Below are positions 1-10,484 of a stretch of DNA of 64,000 bases, piece after piece; the first letter of the stretch is position 1, and every line of letters begins with the position of its first letter. The DNA comes from Pyxicephalus adspersus. Taxonomy: Eukaryota > Chordata > Amphibia > Anura > Pyxicephalidae. The notes beneath the pieces were generated by a model. The model was not told where the DNA came from. It was given only the letters and a program-made list of their open reading frames with translations, and did not search any database. The position numbers and the translations under genes are program-made. The stretch lies in the NCBI RefSeq assembly GCF_032062135.1, contig NC_092863.1, positions 20,448,957 through 20,512,956 on the forward strand, read 5' to 3'.

Positions 1-660
1 CTGCAGCCCTCCCTTCATCTGGGCTTTATGGCAGAGTGGGTAGATGGAAGCCCCTCCTTAGCATAAAACAATAAAGTTTGCATAAAAGCACCTGAAAGAC
101 TCTCAGACTGTGGGGAACAAGATTTTTTGGTCTTATAAAACCAATATTGAACTGTGTAACATCAATTCTAAACGCTGTGTCTGGAGGAAATCAGGCATCA
201 CTCGTCAACTGCCAAATACCCTCTCAACAGTGAAGCATGGTGGTGGCAGCATCATTCTGTGGGGAGGGGGGTCAGTAGCTGGGACTGAGAGACTGGTCAG
301 GGTTAAGGGAAAGCTAAATGGAGCAAAGTACAGAGATATCCTCAATGAAAACCTGGTATAGAGTGCCCAGGACCTCAGACCAGGTGGAAGGTTCCAACAT
401 GACAATGGCCCAAACTAAAAGAGGTTTTGCAAAGAAGAATGACAGAAAATCTCAAAATCCAGGTGTGCAGAGCCTGGTACATTACACCAAAAAAGAATGT
501 AAATGCTGCCAAGGGTCCTTCAGTTTTTGCTTTCATTTTGTCAATATGGAAAACTAAGTTTATATTAATTTAAAAAAAATTTAAATGGTTAAAGCATCAG
601 GCTGTAACATAACAAACTTGAAAAAAGTGAAGGGGTCCAAATACTTTCTGAAGCCACTGT
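1..660 (+). pseudogene. Tc1-like DNA transposon, decayed, 3' part with terminus
   Basis: The plus strand reads as the second half of a vertebrate Tc1 transposase. Recognisable are the block around 110-260 (the region after the first catalytic Asp, ending in the 'VKHGGGSI' stretch) and the following segment to about 360. It is then shortened: the last two catalytic residues of the DD34E triad cannot be found, and the text jumps to the 3' non-coding end. That end finishes with the family-typical 'aatactttctgaagccactgta' type terminus at about 640-660. The element enters from beyond the left window edge. Frameshifts and internal deletion make it inactive. It lies inside what I interpret as CACNB1 intron 2. 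Confidence 0.8.
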
Positions 661-929
661 ATATCTAAATCTATTACTCAGTCAACAAAGAATAATGCCA
701 AGTCAATGGAATATCAATCTGTCCAGTAAGAAAGCATAGGTGATTGTGAATCTACTAAACCTGCTTTGGTGCAAAATAACTCAACAACAGGTGGACAGAA
801 GGTGCCACAGCATGGCAAACCCCAAAGAAGGTATGTTTTTTTCACCACAGATCATTTCTCTCTCCCTATTCTTCCTGACTAGTTTTTCATGTCTATTTCT
901 TGGGGGAATGTTTCTAACCAAATTGTCAG

Positions 930-1520
930 AAACAGACTCCATGAGAGTTACATGTGGGCCCAGTGTTCTGTAGTAGGACCTGTGCTCACAGCCCAGCACC
1001 ATACAGCCTGAAAACAATGGAATTGGCAGGTTCACCATTGGAGCCATGTTCTCTTTACATATGAGAACAGGCTCACACTAACCACATGTGACAAATGTGG
1101 AAAAAGTCTGCAGATGCCATGGTGAGTGTTATGCTACCTTCATCATCATCCAGCATGACTGAATTGGGAGTCAGTCAGTGAAAATTTGGGGGGCATATTC
1201 TTGGAGGGCTGCACAGACCCCCATATGCTAGCTAATGGTACTGCTGTTAGGTACCAGGATGCAGGACAGTGCCCGACCTCACGTAGCCAAAGTGTATAGG
1301 CAGTTCCTGGATGATGAAGACATTTATTTCCCACCCATATTCCCTAGACCTGAATCCAATTGACCCTCTGGGACATTATGTATCAGGGCATCCAACTCCA
1401 GCAGGTAGCACCACAGACTGTCCTAGAGCACACTATCACTTTGAATCATGTCATGATCCAGGTGTGGGAGGAGAAACCCCAGGGCATTATTCCATCAGAT
1501 GAGAAGCTTGCCTAGATGTT
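930..1520 (+). pseudogene. Second Tc1/mariner transposase remnant (different family)
   Basis: Plus-strand pieces correspond to a different vertebrate Tc1-like transposase: a block around 960-1130 (cysteine-rich, then the part around the first Asp), and a block around 1250-1390 that translates as 'ARPHVAKVYRQFLDDE' followed by a proline-rich 'LNPI' segment, the usual surroundings of the second and third acidic residues. Several stops and frame changes separate the blocks, so this is a dead copy. Termini were not located. Family identity comes from recognised sequence, not a search. Confidence 0.65.
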
Positions 1521-1746
1521 GTTTGCACAAGCACACATCTTGGTATCAAAGATTGCTTGCAGCTGTAAATTGGTGCAGCGAATGGTGCAACATGTGTGCA
1601 CCCTTGACTTTTTCTCACACATCACATTATAGGTGTGCATACATATATGCTGGCATTTTACAGTGCGCAAAACGTGGTTAAGCAAGTCGAGCTTATAGTA
1701 AAGGATGGTACTTGGATATGTTTTAGATATCTAGTAAATTATACAG

Positions 1747-2106
1747 TTAAACATACAAGGCATGTAATTTGAAATACTTGTTCAATGGGGAGCATACAAA
1801 TTTTACCAATTCTATGCAGCCAAGCAGTCCGAGGCTTGGTGAGGTTACTGGCCACCCTATATATTTATGCAAAATATACTTGAAGTCTAGCTCCCTGACC
1901 TCAGTGGCCATTTTCTTGTAGACCAGCGTTCTCCTTCCTTTCCTGTGCCCATTCCCAAGCATTTGAGCCACATACTCAGGTACCTCCAAATCACCATGGT
2001 TGATAGTACAGGCTATGTCTCCCTTCTGATCATTATAGAAGGTCAGTGTACCCTGCTGCTGCTGTAAGAAGGACACATCATCTACCATGGCTCTATAACC
2101 AAGCAT
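1747..2106 (-). CDS. Unrecognised 119-codon open frame
   Basis: An uninterrupted minus-strand frame of 119 codons runs from an ATG at 2106. The product is mixed in composition, with a run of four Gln near residue 18, a basic stretch 'NGHRKGRR' near residue 55, and no membrane segment or signal peptide I can see. I do not recognise a family. The length exceeds chance expectation for this AT-rich DNA only modestly. It could be a fragment of an unfamiliar transposon protein, a retrocopy, or an accidental frame. No splice sites or polyadenylation signal tie it to a gene. Confidence 0.2.
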   Translation of the reverse strand: MLGYRAMVDDVSFLQQQQGTLTFYNDQKGDIACTINHGDLEVPEYVAQMLGNGHRKGRRTLVYKKMATEVRELDFKYILHKYIGWPVTSPSLGLLGCIELVKFVCSPLNKYFKLHALYV

Positions 2107-2636
2107 AAGTCACAGCATGGTCTGATAAAAGACCACAGGTCCTAGTACGAGGACTGGTAGTACCTCCTCTGTTGGGCCACATTGGGGTTTAACATTATCC
2201 AAGGCACAATAGTACTGGTAGTACCTTATTAGTTTGGGTATACTGACCCTAAGTGTTTATACCAATTGAGAATTTTATTTTGCCCAGTTGTCCCACTTGG
2301 ATAGATTTCCTCTTGCATCCTGTGCCAATGACGGGGGAGGGGGGATCATGGACAGAATTTATTAGGACATTTCTCCAGCCACAGCAGAAATGATAGTTAT
2401 ATTTTAGCAAGGTAAAGGCTTAAAAAAACCTACTAGATGTTTATTATTGTTTGTTTCTGCCCTGGTGAAAACCATCTTCTCAAAATGAGAGAAACATTAT
2501 AAAATGAGGTCTACAAAAAATTTGTGCCTAACAAATAAGACTGCTTTTTTATTATAATGTTAAAATAAACCTAGTATCATATCTACACTTTTACGTTATA
2601 TACAAGCATGCAATATAATATGGCTCACTTGTTACA

Positions 2637-2830
2637 ACTCCAAGACTAGAAAGGATACACTTTTATCAATGAACCTGGGTGATCCAAAAAAAAAACTGGA
2701 ATGTATCTGGTCCAGGGATGAAAAAATTTGGTAACAAATAGTAAATTACTTTTAGAAATCTATTCCAAGTTTGCTGGATCACCCAGGTATCCTCTCTATT
2801 GTGCTTAAAACTTCTAGGTATTTATCAAAG
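2637..2830. mobile_element. Palindromic MITE, diverged copy
   Basis: Two arms face each other: one reading 'gggtgatccaa..aaactggaatg' near 2669, the other 'ttgctggatcacccaggtatcc' near 2770. Together they form an imperfect hairpin with a short centre. The same element recurs at 34338-34844 and 43519-43741, where the outer ends (cctgatttaataaagc / aaatcaggccc) are clearer. Non-coding, probably a foldback-type MITE. Superfamily not assigned. Confidence 0.65.
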
Positions 2831-3453
2831 TATCCCCCCTTCATATGTTTTACCCTCCAGAAGGATGGTGGCATGACCTGAACAAAGATGACTCAATCAT
2901 GCAAATACTGGTATCCATGCCCATTCCTGTCTGACCACACAATGCATTCTGTTCCCATCATCTGAACATTGTACCCCGTTTAAATTCTAGACCCAGAATC
3001 ATCACTGGTTTAGAGGGGCAAAGGAAGTTATTTGTAGTCTTCTGCTACTAATACCCAAGAAGAACCAGAGACCACATTATTGCTGGGCTAAAACTGAATA
3101 TTTACATGTTTCTTTAAGCGTGCTTGTAAGATAATAATGACATGGCAGCATCCTATGGAACAAACAGTACACCCAGTAACACAGTGCCTAACAAATGCTT
3201 AAAACGAGGGGAAAGCTGTGTTCCTCTTCTCCTCCACCATGGAACCTAATAGTCATCCTTGTACATACTTATATTCCAAGTGTATCTCTTCTTGGAGGAG
3301 CCACATGTGAAGAGGCAGTGAGCGGGAAGGTCAGACTAGAGATGGAGCATAGTTCATTTTTTGGTTTGGTAAGTATACTTGTGACAGCACAGATTGTTGT
3401 GCCTAGTAATTTTTATATACATTATATACATTTATATTATGAATATAAATATA

Positions 3454-3454
<1 letters not shown>
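2831..3454. other. No gene recognised
   Basis: Unique-looking AT-rich sequence with no convincing coding frame, exon or repeat signature. Confidence 0.5.

Positions 3455-3489
<35 letters not shown>
3455..3489. repeat. (AT)n microsatellite
   Basis: Uninterrupted alternating A/T, preceded by imperfect AT-rich sequence from about 3415. Confidence 0.9.
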
Positions 3490-3492
<3 letters not shown>

Positions 3493-3496
3493 TGTA

Positions 3497-3741
3497 ACAG
3501 CTGGCCAGGTACATTTGCCCCAGACACAGGTTACGCAGAGTATTTTTCTGTTTAGTCAGTTTTCCTTTTGACCTGGAGGTGGGGTTGAAGTACCAGGCTT
3601 AATGAGCTTCTTGGCCAGGTGGGGGAGGTAAAGAAGCCTGGGTATGATCAGGTGTAACTGTCTCAGCTGAACTGCATCCTGGAATTTAGGCTGGGGATAT
3701 AAACTTCCAGCCTGCTTATTCCTGGGGCTCTGTCTTGGCTG
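3497..3741 (+). other. Possible LTR or promoter-like fragment cut by the gap
   Basis: This 245-bp segment begins TGTAACAG and contains 'gggatataaac' at about 3694-3704, a plausible TATA box, followed by a pyrimidine-rich stretch up to the gap. That order would fit the U3/R part of a retrotransposon LTR. No second copy was found in the window, so the call is tentative. Confidence 0.2.
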
Positions 3742-4382
3742 NNNNNNNNNNNNNNNNNNNNNNNNNNNNNNNNNNNNNNNNNNNNNNNNNNNNNNNNNNN
3801 NNNNNNNNNNNNNNNNNNNNNNNNNNNNNNNNNNNNNNNNNNNNNNNNNNNNNNNNNNNNNNNNNNNNNNNNNNNNNNNNNNNNNNNNNNNNNNNNNNNN
3901 NNNNNNNNNNNNNNNNNNNNNNNNNNNNNNNNNNNNNNNNNNNNNNNNNNNNNNNNNNNNNNNNNNNNNNNNNNNNNNNNNNNNNNNNNNNNNNNNNNNN
4001 NNNNNNNNNNNNNNNNNNNNNNNNNNNNNNNNNNNNNNNNNNNNNNNNNNNNNNNNNNNNNNNNNNNNNNNNNNNNNNNNNNNNNNNNNNNNNNNNNNNN
4101 NNNNNNNNNNNNNNNNNNNNNNNNNNNNNNNNNNNNNNNNNNNNNNNNNNNNNNNNNNNNNNNNNNNNNNNNNNNNNNNNNNNNNNNNNNNNNNNNNNNN
4201 NNNNNNNNNNNNNNNNNNNNNNNNNNNNNNNNNNNNNNNNNNNNNNNNNNNNNNNNNNNNNNNNNNNNNNNNNNNNNNNNNNNNNNNNNNNNNNNNNNNN
4301 NNNNNNNNNNNNNNNNNNNNNNNNNNNNNNNNNNNNNNNNNNNNNNNNNNNNNNNNNNNNNNNNNNNNNNNNNNNNNNNNNN
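3742..4382. other. Assembly gap (run of N)
   Basis: 641 undetermined bases. Any frame reported across it is an artefact. A CACNB1 exon or an LTR body could be hidden here. Confidence 0.99.
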
Positions 4383-4677
4383 GTACAGGGGGGTGAAAAA
4401 AGCCTAAAAAAAACACCCCAACAAGTAGGGGAAAACTGGATAAAAATAGAAAAAAAAGGTCAGACAAACTGACTGAATAGGGAGTGTGATCTAAAAAAAG
4501 GCATCTCACCACTCTTAGGGAGGCCATTTTTACAACCACAGCCTTCTACAATAAACTTAGAAACATTATACTGTATAACATACTCTCAATATAGCCAGCA
4601 GCATAACATTAAAAAAAAGTAACTGTCAACATCAAAGGATATTTTGGGGATCCACAGCATCACAATAGGTGGTATTA

Positions 4678-4902
4678 GGTGGAGTGTAGTCTCTGTGACA
4701 GGGAACCCATCTTGAGCAGCAGAATATTGGGATCCATCAAGTTCAAGAGCTTTTCCTTCTTGTCCTTGCAGAGGTCGACACTTGGGTCCAGATGGGAGAA
4801 AGAAGTGACGTAGCTCCACCTGGTGGTGGACAACTCAGGGGTTTCGTAGAGATGAGTCCCAGATCTGTAAGTAGGACTTCTCCATCTGGAAAGGTGTGTT
4901 GT
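4678..4902 (-). other. Unrecognised open stretch, 75 codons without stop
   Basis: On the minus strand a frame stays open from an upstream TAA at 4903-4905 to TAA at 4675-4677. It reads as a plausible protein segment rich in Ser/Thr then Lys/Leu ('LDPSVDLCKDKKEKLLNLM'). It has no in-frame ATG at its start. A pyrimidine-rich tract and 'ttccag' lie at its 5' side, which could mimic a splice acceptor, but no matching donor is evident. I do not recognise the product. The rest of 4383-5475 shows nothing identifiable. Confidence 0.15.
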
Positions 4903-5475
4903 TTATTCTGGCAGTAGAAACACAGCCTAAAAGGAAAGGCCCAACAGTACTTAATATTGCCTGACATCAGCGTTTGAAGAAGTGGTTTAAAAATCTGAAC
5001 AGGGTGGACTTCAATGGTTAAATCAGAGAGAGGTCTATTCTCATAAGTGCATTTTTGGTTTTAAAAAAAATGCATTTTCACTATGACAACCCTGGGCACA
5101 TCATCAGCCCTGGGAACCACCATAGTGCGATGAATACTGTCAAATTCCAAGTGCACAACATCATAGGAAGGGGTAGATTCTGTAGAAATGCTTTTTCTGA
5201 GGAATGAAGATCTTGTAACTTTTTGGGAGACCACGGATTTGACAATTGCCCTGTTTGGACCTATTTTCCAGGTCTTCCAACCTATTTTGAGCTATTTCCA
5301 AATGGAAGAATTTGCGCTGTTGTTCTTTCACAAAGTATTTAAAACCTTTCTAACCAAAATGAATGAATATTGTTCTTTTCCAACCAGGAGTCATAAAACG
5401 GCAATAAATAAGATAAAGGATGTGTAAATGCATGCAAAGACAAAGAAACAACAGCTACATTGCTGCACTCTTGGG

Positions 5476-5812
5476 TATTTAATATTATACAGTTTTTTAT
5501 AGCGTCAATATATTGCACAGCGCTGTCCATAGTCATGTCACTAGCTGTCCCTCAAAAAAGCACACAATTTAATGTCCCTAATAAAGTCATATGTCTTTAA
5601 TACATCTAAGGTCAATTTTTGGGGGGGAAGCCATCTAACCTAACTGCATGTTTTTGGAATGGTGGGAAGAAACCAGAGTACCAAGAGTAAACCTAGGCGA
5701 ACACTAGAAGAATCCGCAAACTCCATGCGGATAGTGTCCTGGCTGAGATTTGAACCTGGGACCTAGTGCTGCAAAGGCCAGAGTGCTAACATCTTGAGTC
5801 ACCATGCTGCCA
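5476..5812 (-). repeat. tRNA-like SINE copy 1
   Basis: Same element as at 23561-23873, 45795-46097 and 49309-49638. Read on the minus strand it has a tRNA-like head at the 5812 end (degenerate box A and a box B resembling GGTTCRAATCY), then the conserved body containing 'ctccatgcggatagtgtcctgg' type sequence on the plus strand, and a tail ending in an attatta-rich segment. Non-autonomous and presumably mobilised by a LINE (inference). Confidence 0.75.
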
Positions 5813-5960
5813 CTTGAAGTTGTCCCACCCAACAGAAAAGGAACATTACAGCCTTTAAGAAAGTATATTTTGCATATTTTCATGTTTTTCTTATCAAGTA
5901 AAACTTTGTGATCAAGTTATGGGCTACACATAAAGTCATCTGTATTTGCATGAAAGAGCT

Positions 5961-6478
5961 TTAAAGAGGAATTAAACTGAAAACGGCAAAAAAAAAAATT
6001 TACCATTACCCTTAATACCGCAGTGCAGTCCGATCGCTCCTGGGGTGTCCTACATCAGGTCCCGCCTCGTCCCAGAGCCGATGCTCCAGGCGTCTCCATC
6101 TTCTGCTCTTCTTCCTGGTTCTTCATCCTACAGCCCCAACCAAAGCGCAAAATTGGGGGACGTAGAATGAAAAAAAAAATTTGACAATCCCACTGCGCAT
6201 GCGTGAGATCGGCATAATTTTCTGTTTGAGCGAAAAGGCTCCTTCTTCACATGCCTGAGATGCTCGGGCATGGGCAGAAGGAGCACCCAGGAGCCTCAAA
6301 GGATGCCTGACGTAGGTATCCCGGGAGGCTTTGCGCTCCCATTCATTCTCGATCACCTAAGCGGTCGAGAGTTAGGGGGGGTACTGAACCCTTTTTTTAA
6401 AAAAAAAAAAAAAAAAGGTGTTGCACTTTGTCTACCCTTTTATGTAATGTGAAATTTCTGAGTTTAGGTATGTTTTAA
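5961..6478 (-). mobile_element. TTAA-flanked MITE, copy A (full length)
   Basis: TTAA stands at both ends (5961-5964 and 6475-6478). The terminal inverted repeat is imperfect: TTAAAGAGGAATTAAACT inward on the left, and the complement of 'agtttaggtatgttttaa' on the right. The body contains internal inverted segments with 'catgcgtgagatcggc' and 'gatgcctgacgtaggtatcccgg'. Other copies lie at 10485, 16186, 22105, 39825, 48672, 50392 and 56090. TTAA target duplication is characteristic of the piggyBac superfamily, so a non-autonomous piggyBac relative is the best guess. No transposase is present. Confidence 0.75.
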
Positions 6479-6679
6479 CAGTGGTCCCAAAGTAAAAAAA
6501 AAAATCTTTGTTTTGGGGTGCCTGTGATGTGTATGGAGCCTCACATTCGCAGCAATGACTGCCATTTTTTGTTTTGTAATGATGTAGAGTACAATTTGAA
6601 AAACAAAAAAGAAATTTGATACCCAAATCTCCCATCTGCAATGCATCCTGTTCCTCATGGTCCTGGTATTCCTAAACAA

Positions 6680-6770
6680 ACTCCCTCTCTTCCCCATAGA
6701 GCAGAACGGTGCTGTATGTACATCGCTCATTCATTCATCTTTCAATTGTTCGTCGTGTGTGTGCAGTTTT
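6680..6770 (+). repeat. Partial copy of the 6807/58380 MITE
   Basis: Contains 'ccatagagcagaacggtgct' type sequence also found inside the elements at 6807-7129 and 58380-58682. It is a truncated fragment lying directly beside the fuller copy. Confidence 0.55.
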
Positions 6771-6806
6771 AGACCGTACCCAGCACCAGCAAACCATGGT
6801 GACTAC

Positions 6807-7129
6807 GGCTAAGTACACACTTGCAATGGTTCTCGTCTGATAATCAGCTCAGGGCCGATATCGGACGAGAATCTGGCGTGTGTACAGCGCCCATCGTCTA
6901 TCGTCCAAACGACAGCCTTGGCGGATCCACAGACGATGGACGACAAACGATCCTAATTTAAGTGAAGTGGGAGAGAGCGCAGCTGGGTGCCGCTCTGTCG
7001 CTCTCCCCCTCCCCTCTCCATACAGCAGAACAGTGCTGTATGTACAGCACTCGTTCATGCATTGTGCAGTAGTTTGTCGTTGGAAACGATCAATCGTGAA
7101 AGACAATGATTGCACATGTGTACGCAGCC
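6807..7129 (+). mobile_element. Harbinger-like MITE, copy 1
   Basis: Ends are inverted: 'taagtacacacttgcaatgg' at the left and 'gattgcacatgtgtacgcag' at the right. The latter is followed by TAA, which would suit the 3-bp TWA target duplication of PIF/Harbinger elements, though the left flank reads TAC. The body contains stacked short palindromes around 'tcgtccaaacgac' and a block 'ctctccccctcccctctcca'. It is closely similar over its whole length to 58380-58682. Open frames across it are composition artefacts. Confidence 0.6.
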
Positions 7130-7984
7130 TAAGACAGAATGGCAAAAAAACGTGTTTGGATGTCAATGATTACAAGCAAAGCTAAAAACATCTCAAGCCC
7201 ATTGATACATACATAAAGGGTAAATGAAACTTATATTACAAAGGTTCATGATTTTCTTTGCTGTTTAGTTATGTCCTGGAAATCTTGCACCATAGATAAG
7301 TAGAGGACAAAGAAGTAATCGGCAACCTATCACTGGGCTTGAGCACTAAAGAAAGAGAACTGTATGTCAAATAGTATAGGCTTTCAGGTAGTTAAAATTA
7401 CTTCTCAAGGTTCCAAATCCAGGTTGCATAAACATTTACTACTGCATTTTTTTCAAAACATGTTTACTTCAATTGGGAAATTGGAAAAAAATCTTTACTC
7501 AAACTATTTATTTATTATGTTATTTATTAGTATTGTGTTATTTGTTATTACTTATTTATTATTTTTCCCCGGGTTTAGGGTTCCAGTTATGTAACTGCAA
7601 AGAAACAGTTGGTATAATGTGTTGGAACTCTGCAGCAGCAGAGCACATCAGAACACAATAAAATGGGATGCAAGGAAGGAAGCTGGGGGTTTAAGGGTCA
7701 CAGCACTTGGACAATTGACAATGGGAGCTCTGAGGTTTACATAGGATGTGAGTGATGTATGAGCTGGGTGCTCACTTGGATAATTAGTGGAGTGTTCTGA
7801 ATGCCTTAGTATGTATGGTAAGATATTTAATGTTCTGTTAAATGTAGTGCGGTGCAAAATATGGTGTTTTGTATGCTGTAAGTGAATGGTATAGAGTTCA
7901 GTGTATTTAGCATATTCCCAAACCATTCAATATCTTGTGGGACTGGGAAACAGGATATTTTGAAAAGGGGATAGGAATATTCTA
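7130..7984. other. No gene recognised
   Basis: AT-rich sequence with short T-rich and ttatttatt-like tracts near 7500-7570. I see no exon, RNA gene or classifiable repeat. Confidence 0.5.
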
Positions 7985-8290
7985 CAGACCACTAGGGCCC
8001 AGATAGGTAGCATTTTCCACTGGCCACCAATACTCAGCAGTATTCCTCACTCAAATTTTTTTTAAGCTGGATGGAAGTAAGCTGTAGGTGGGTAGAAGCC
8101 TATGTATTGTGACCCAATTATTCATTACCCACCCAAAAATAGGCGGGTGGTTACTGAAAAGTGCCGGGTGGTTCACCCAGCTAAAAGGGGCTGGAGAGAA
8201 CACTGCTCAGAAATGGGTTATTCCACTGACCACCACTCTGGGCTTTCCACTGGCGTGGAAGTGAAGAGGAGACTGCAGGGGCTCATGGGA
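7985..8290. repeat. Dispersed 'ccactggccaccaat' repeat, copy 1
   Basis: Shares phrases such as 'ttccactggccaccaat' and 'gggtggttcacccag' with 12255-12395 and 51270-51490. It looks like a diverged medium-copy repeat with internal near-tandem structure (facing 'gggtggt' and 'acccacc'). Class not determined; no coding capacity. Confidence 0.5.
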
Positions 8291-8851
8291 GCTTGACATC
8301 ATTGTTCAAAATGGAAAAAGAAGGAAGAAAAAAAAAAGCAAGTTTAGTGCCTTTTTTTTCTCATTTCCCTTGTCATGCGATGATACTCCTGACTGAAGAA
8401 CCACTACTTATGGCAAGTATGGGAGAGGGGGTGGGGTTCAACACGGCTCCAGAGGGAAGAGGAGGATAATACTATGCAGGGGTCTGATATGGCAGTAAGA
8501 TTTAGGGGTCTGATCTCTGTTTTTTGATTAGGGGCCTGATCTGTAGTCTATGATCTATGGCATCAGCACCAATATATCCCACAAGACAACACACTGACCT
8601 CTTACAGATTCTGGGTGGATAGCTTGACCAGTGAGGGAGGGTTGTGGGCAGAGAAGAAGGTCAGGAGAGGATGTCAATGTCAATTTGCCAAACACACAAT
8701 GGCAGCTTCCATACGTATTTAGTTTTTTGTGGATGCAAGCAAGCACAGCCAGCACCACCAGGAGGCTTGGCATTCCACTGCTAGTAAGTGAGAATAGATA
8801 TCTAATAATAAGTCTGATGTTAGAGTTTAGGTGCGCTTTAAGTTCCTTATA
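8291..8851. other. No gene recognised
   Basis: Purine-rich and mixed sequence. The phrase 'ggggtctgat' recurs at about 8480-8540, suggesting a short degenerate tandem. Nothing else is identifiable. Confidence 0.45.
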
Positions 8852-9187
8852 TTCTACATTACAGTATCTTGTCATGTTTATTCAAAGGTATATAGGACCT
8901 CAAAGCAAACCAAGAGCTCATGATGAGGGTTATAAGTGCAAACCAATAGGCGATAATAGAGAGGAGTCCCTGTATAGATGTAGATGAATTGCCACTTGCC
9001 ACAAAAATGAAGGAGATGGACATGTGGTCTATCTCCTTCAATATTGAAGTGGCAATATATTTACATCTATACAGGGATTCCTCTGTTATCGCCTGTCTGT
9101 TTGCACTTACCCTCATCATGAGCTCCTGGTTTGCTTTGAGGCCCTATATACATTTGAATGAAGATGACAAGATACTGTAATGTAGAA
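8852..9187. mobile_element. 336-bp near-perfect palindrome (foldback MITE)
   Basis: The left arm starts 'ttctacattacagtatcttg' and the right arm ends with its exact complement, 'caagatactgtaatgtagaa'. Matching pairs continue inward: 'caagagctcatgatgag' against 'ctcatcatgagctcctg', and 'tccctgtatagatgta' against 'tacatctatacaggga'. The centre near 9005-9040 is itself a smaller palindrome. Arms of about 150 bp with few mismatches suggest a young foldback element or a recent inverted duplication. No transposase is encoded. Confidence 0.8.
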
Positions 9188-10030
9188 CTTTAGAAGATCT
9201 TTGGTGTCTGTTCCCAACCCCGCCTATCATGACTGACATATGAAACACTAGCAGAAAGAGTTCTCTTAGGTTTTAAAGCTTTACATAATACCACTAATGC
9301 ATTACTTCTGTCCCCAAAACAATATGGGAGATATTACTGCAGGTGAATAAATCAAAGATCAAGTCATTCAATGCAGAGAACAAAATGTTTTGTTCTGCTT
9401 TATGAACAGCTTGCTTGTACACTGCAAACCTTTTGAGCAGGGTTCTGCCTGAACCTGTGTAAAGTATTTATATGAAGTATAGAGATAAAAATATTGTAGC
9501 CCTTGCTCTCACTTTGTAGACTGAAGGGAATATTGGTAATTGGTAATATTGGAATATTGGTAATATAGAATTCAATAAGAACAAAAGAAACAACATATAG
9601 CATTTTGTAAAGAAAATAATTTGATGAAAAACTAAAGCATAACATGGCAAACGGCTGTAATAAAGCTGTGTAATACTAAATGACTACGCCACAAACTTTC
9701 ACTATTCTGATTGTAAATAGGCATTTCAATTCACAGTTAATTTGTCTCAATGAGTGCTCTGAATATCTTTGTCCAGGCTTTTCTATCCTGCTATAGTTTC
9801 CACTCGCAAGGTTGGGATAAATAAGGAAATCCTAAATATAACCCTAGAAAGCACCAAAACACACACAGGAGAGAAGAACCCCAACTTGCCTTGTGCAAAA
9901 TAAAGAAGAGAATGAAAAGAGCACAACTAGAGGATGACAGCACTGCATACCTAATACAGGTAAATACTTCAGAGGTATATGCACAGACAGTTTCAGACTA
10001 ATATTGAAACAAAAAACATAAAGTTCTTAC
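9188..10030. other. No gene recognised
   Basis: AT-rich. A short local tandem of 'ggtaatattggaatatt' type occurs near 9530-9570. No exon or classifiable element was seen. Confidence 0.5.
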
Positions 10031-10150
10031 CAAGACAAGACGAGGGACTTTGGGTGTGGAGTCCATGATGGAGCTAGCCCCTGCTAGAGGCTCTGGAGCA
10101 GACATTCTGCTCCTCTCTTCAGAGAGGTCTCTCCAGAGCCTCAGGCTCAT
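10031..10150 (-). CDS. Candidate alternative first coding exon, possibly of CACNB1
   Basis: On the minus strand an ATG at 10150 opens a frame of exactly 40 codons with no stop. It ends at a strong donor: the exon closes after 10031 and is followed by GTAAGAAC. The peptide starts MSLRLWRDLSEERS and ends MDSTPKVPRLVL. It ends in phase 0, the same phase in which the two recognised CACNB1 exons end, so it could be spliced to the next CACNB1 exon in place of exons 1-2. It has the right strand and lies between exon 2 and the undetected exon 3. Calcium channel beta genes are known to use alternative first exons. I do not recognise the peptide, so it could equally belong to another gene or be chance. 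Upstream sequence holds an octamer and an AT-rich TATA-like stretch. Confidence 0.35.
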
Positions 10151-10186
10151 GTTACAGAAATCCTGCAGCCTTTGCAAACTGACAGG

Positions 10187-10227
10187 GTATATTTAGCAGT
10201 GTTTGGGGGACAGGGAGAAATGCAAAT
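10187..10227 (-). promoter_or_regulatory. Promoter-like motifs upstream of the candidate exon
   Basis: Reading the minus strand toward the ATG at 10150 there is an exact octamer ATTTGCAT (10220-10227), then 'taaatatacc' (about 10187-10196), AT-rich and TATA- or MEF2-like, about 40 bp before the start codon. The spacing would leave only a very short 5' UTR. These are motif matches only. Confidence 0.2.
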
Positions 10228-10484
10228 AGAAACCAGGGGGCTGTAAGGAGATTGGATTTACCAAGGAGTAACTAGGTATAAAGGGTTTGTACAAATAAAG
10301 TTTATTTATATAACACATAAATAATATAAAGTTACATATTTTGTATTAAAAAATACTGACAACTTCAACCAAGTCATCTTTCACCTGTTCACATACCTCT
10401 CCTCTAAGCCTCATATGCACACAACAGGACACATCTCTCACCTCCTCATCATACACAGACCGAAAATATAACTTTTAGCATTTC

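Noticed and set aside
3556..4539. Long frames (245 and 327 codons) on both strands spanning the gap
   Set aside because: They consist mostly of undetermined bases; the readable ends show no domain.
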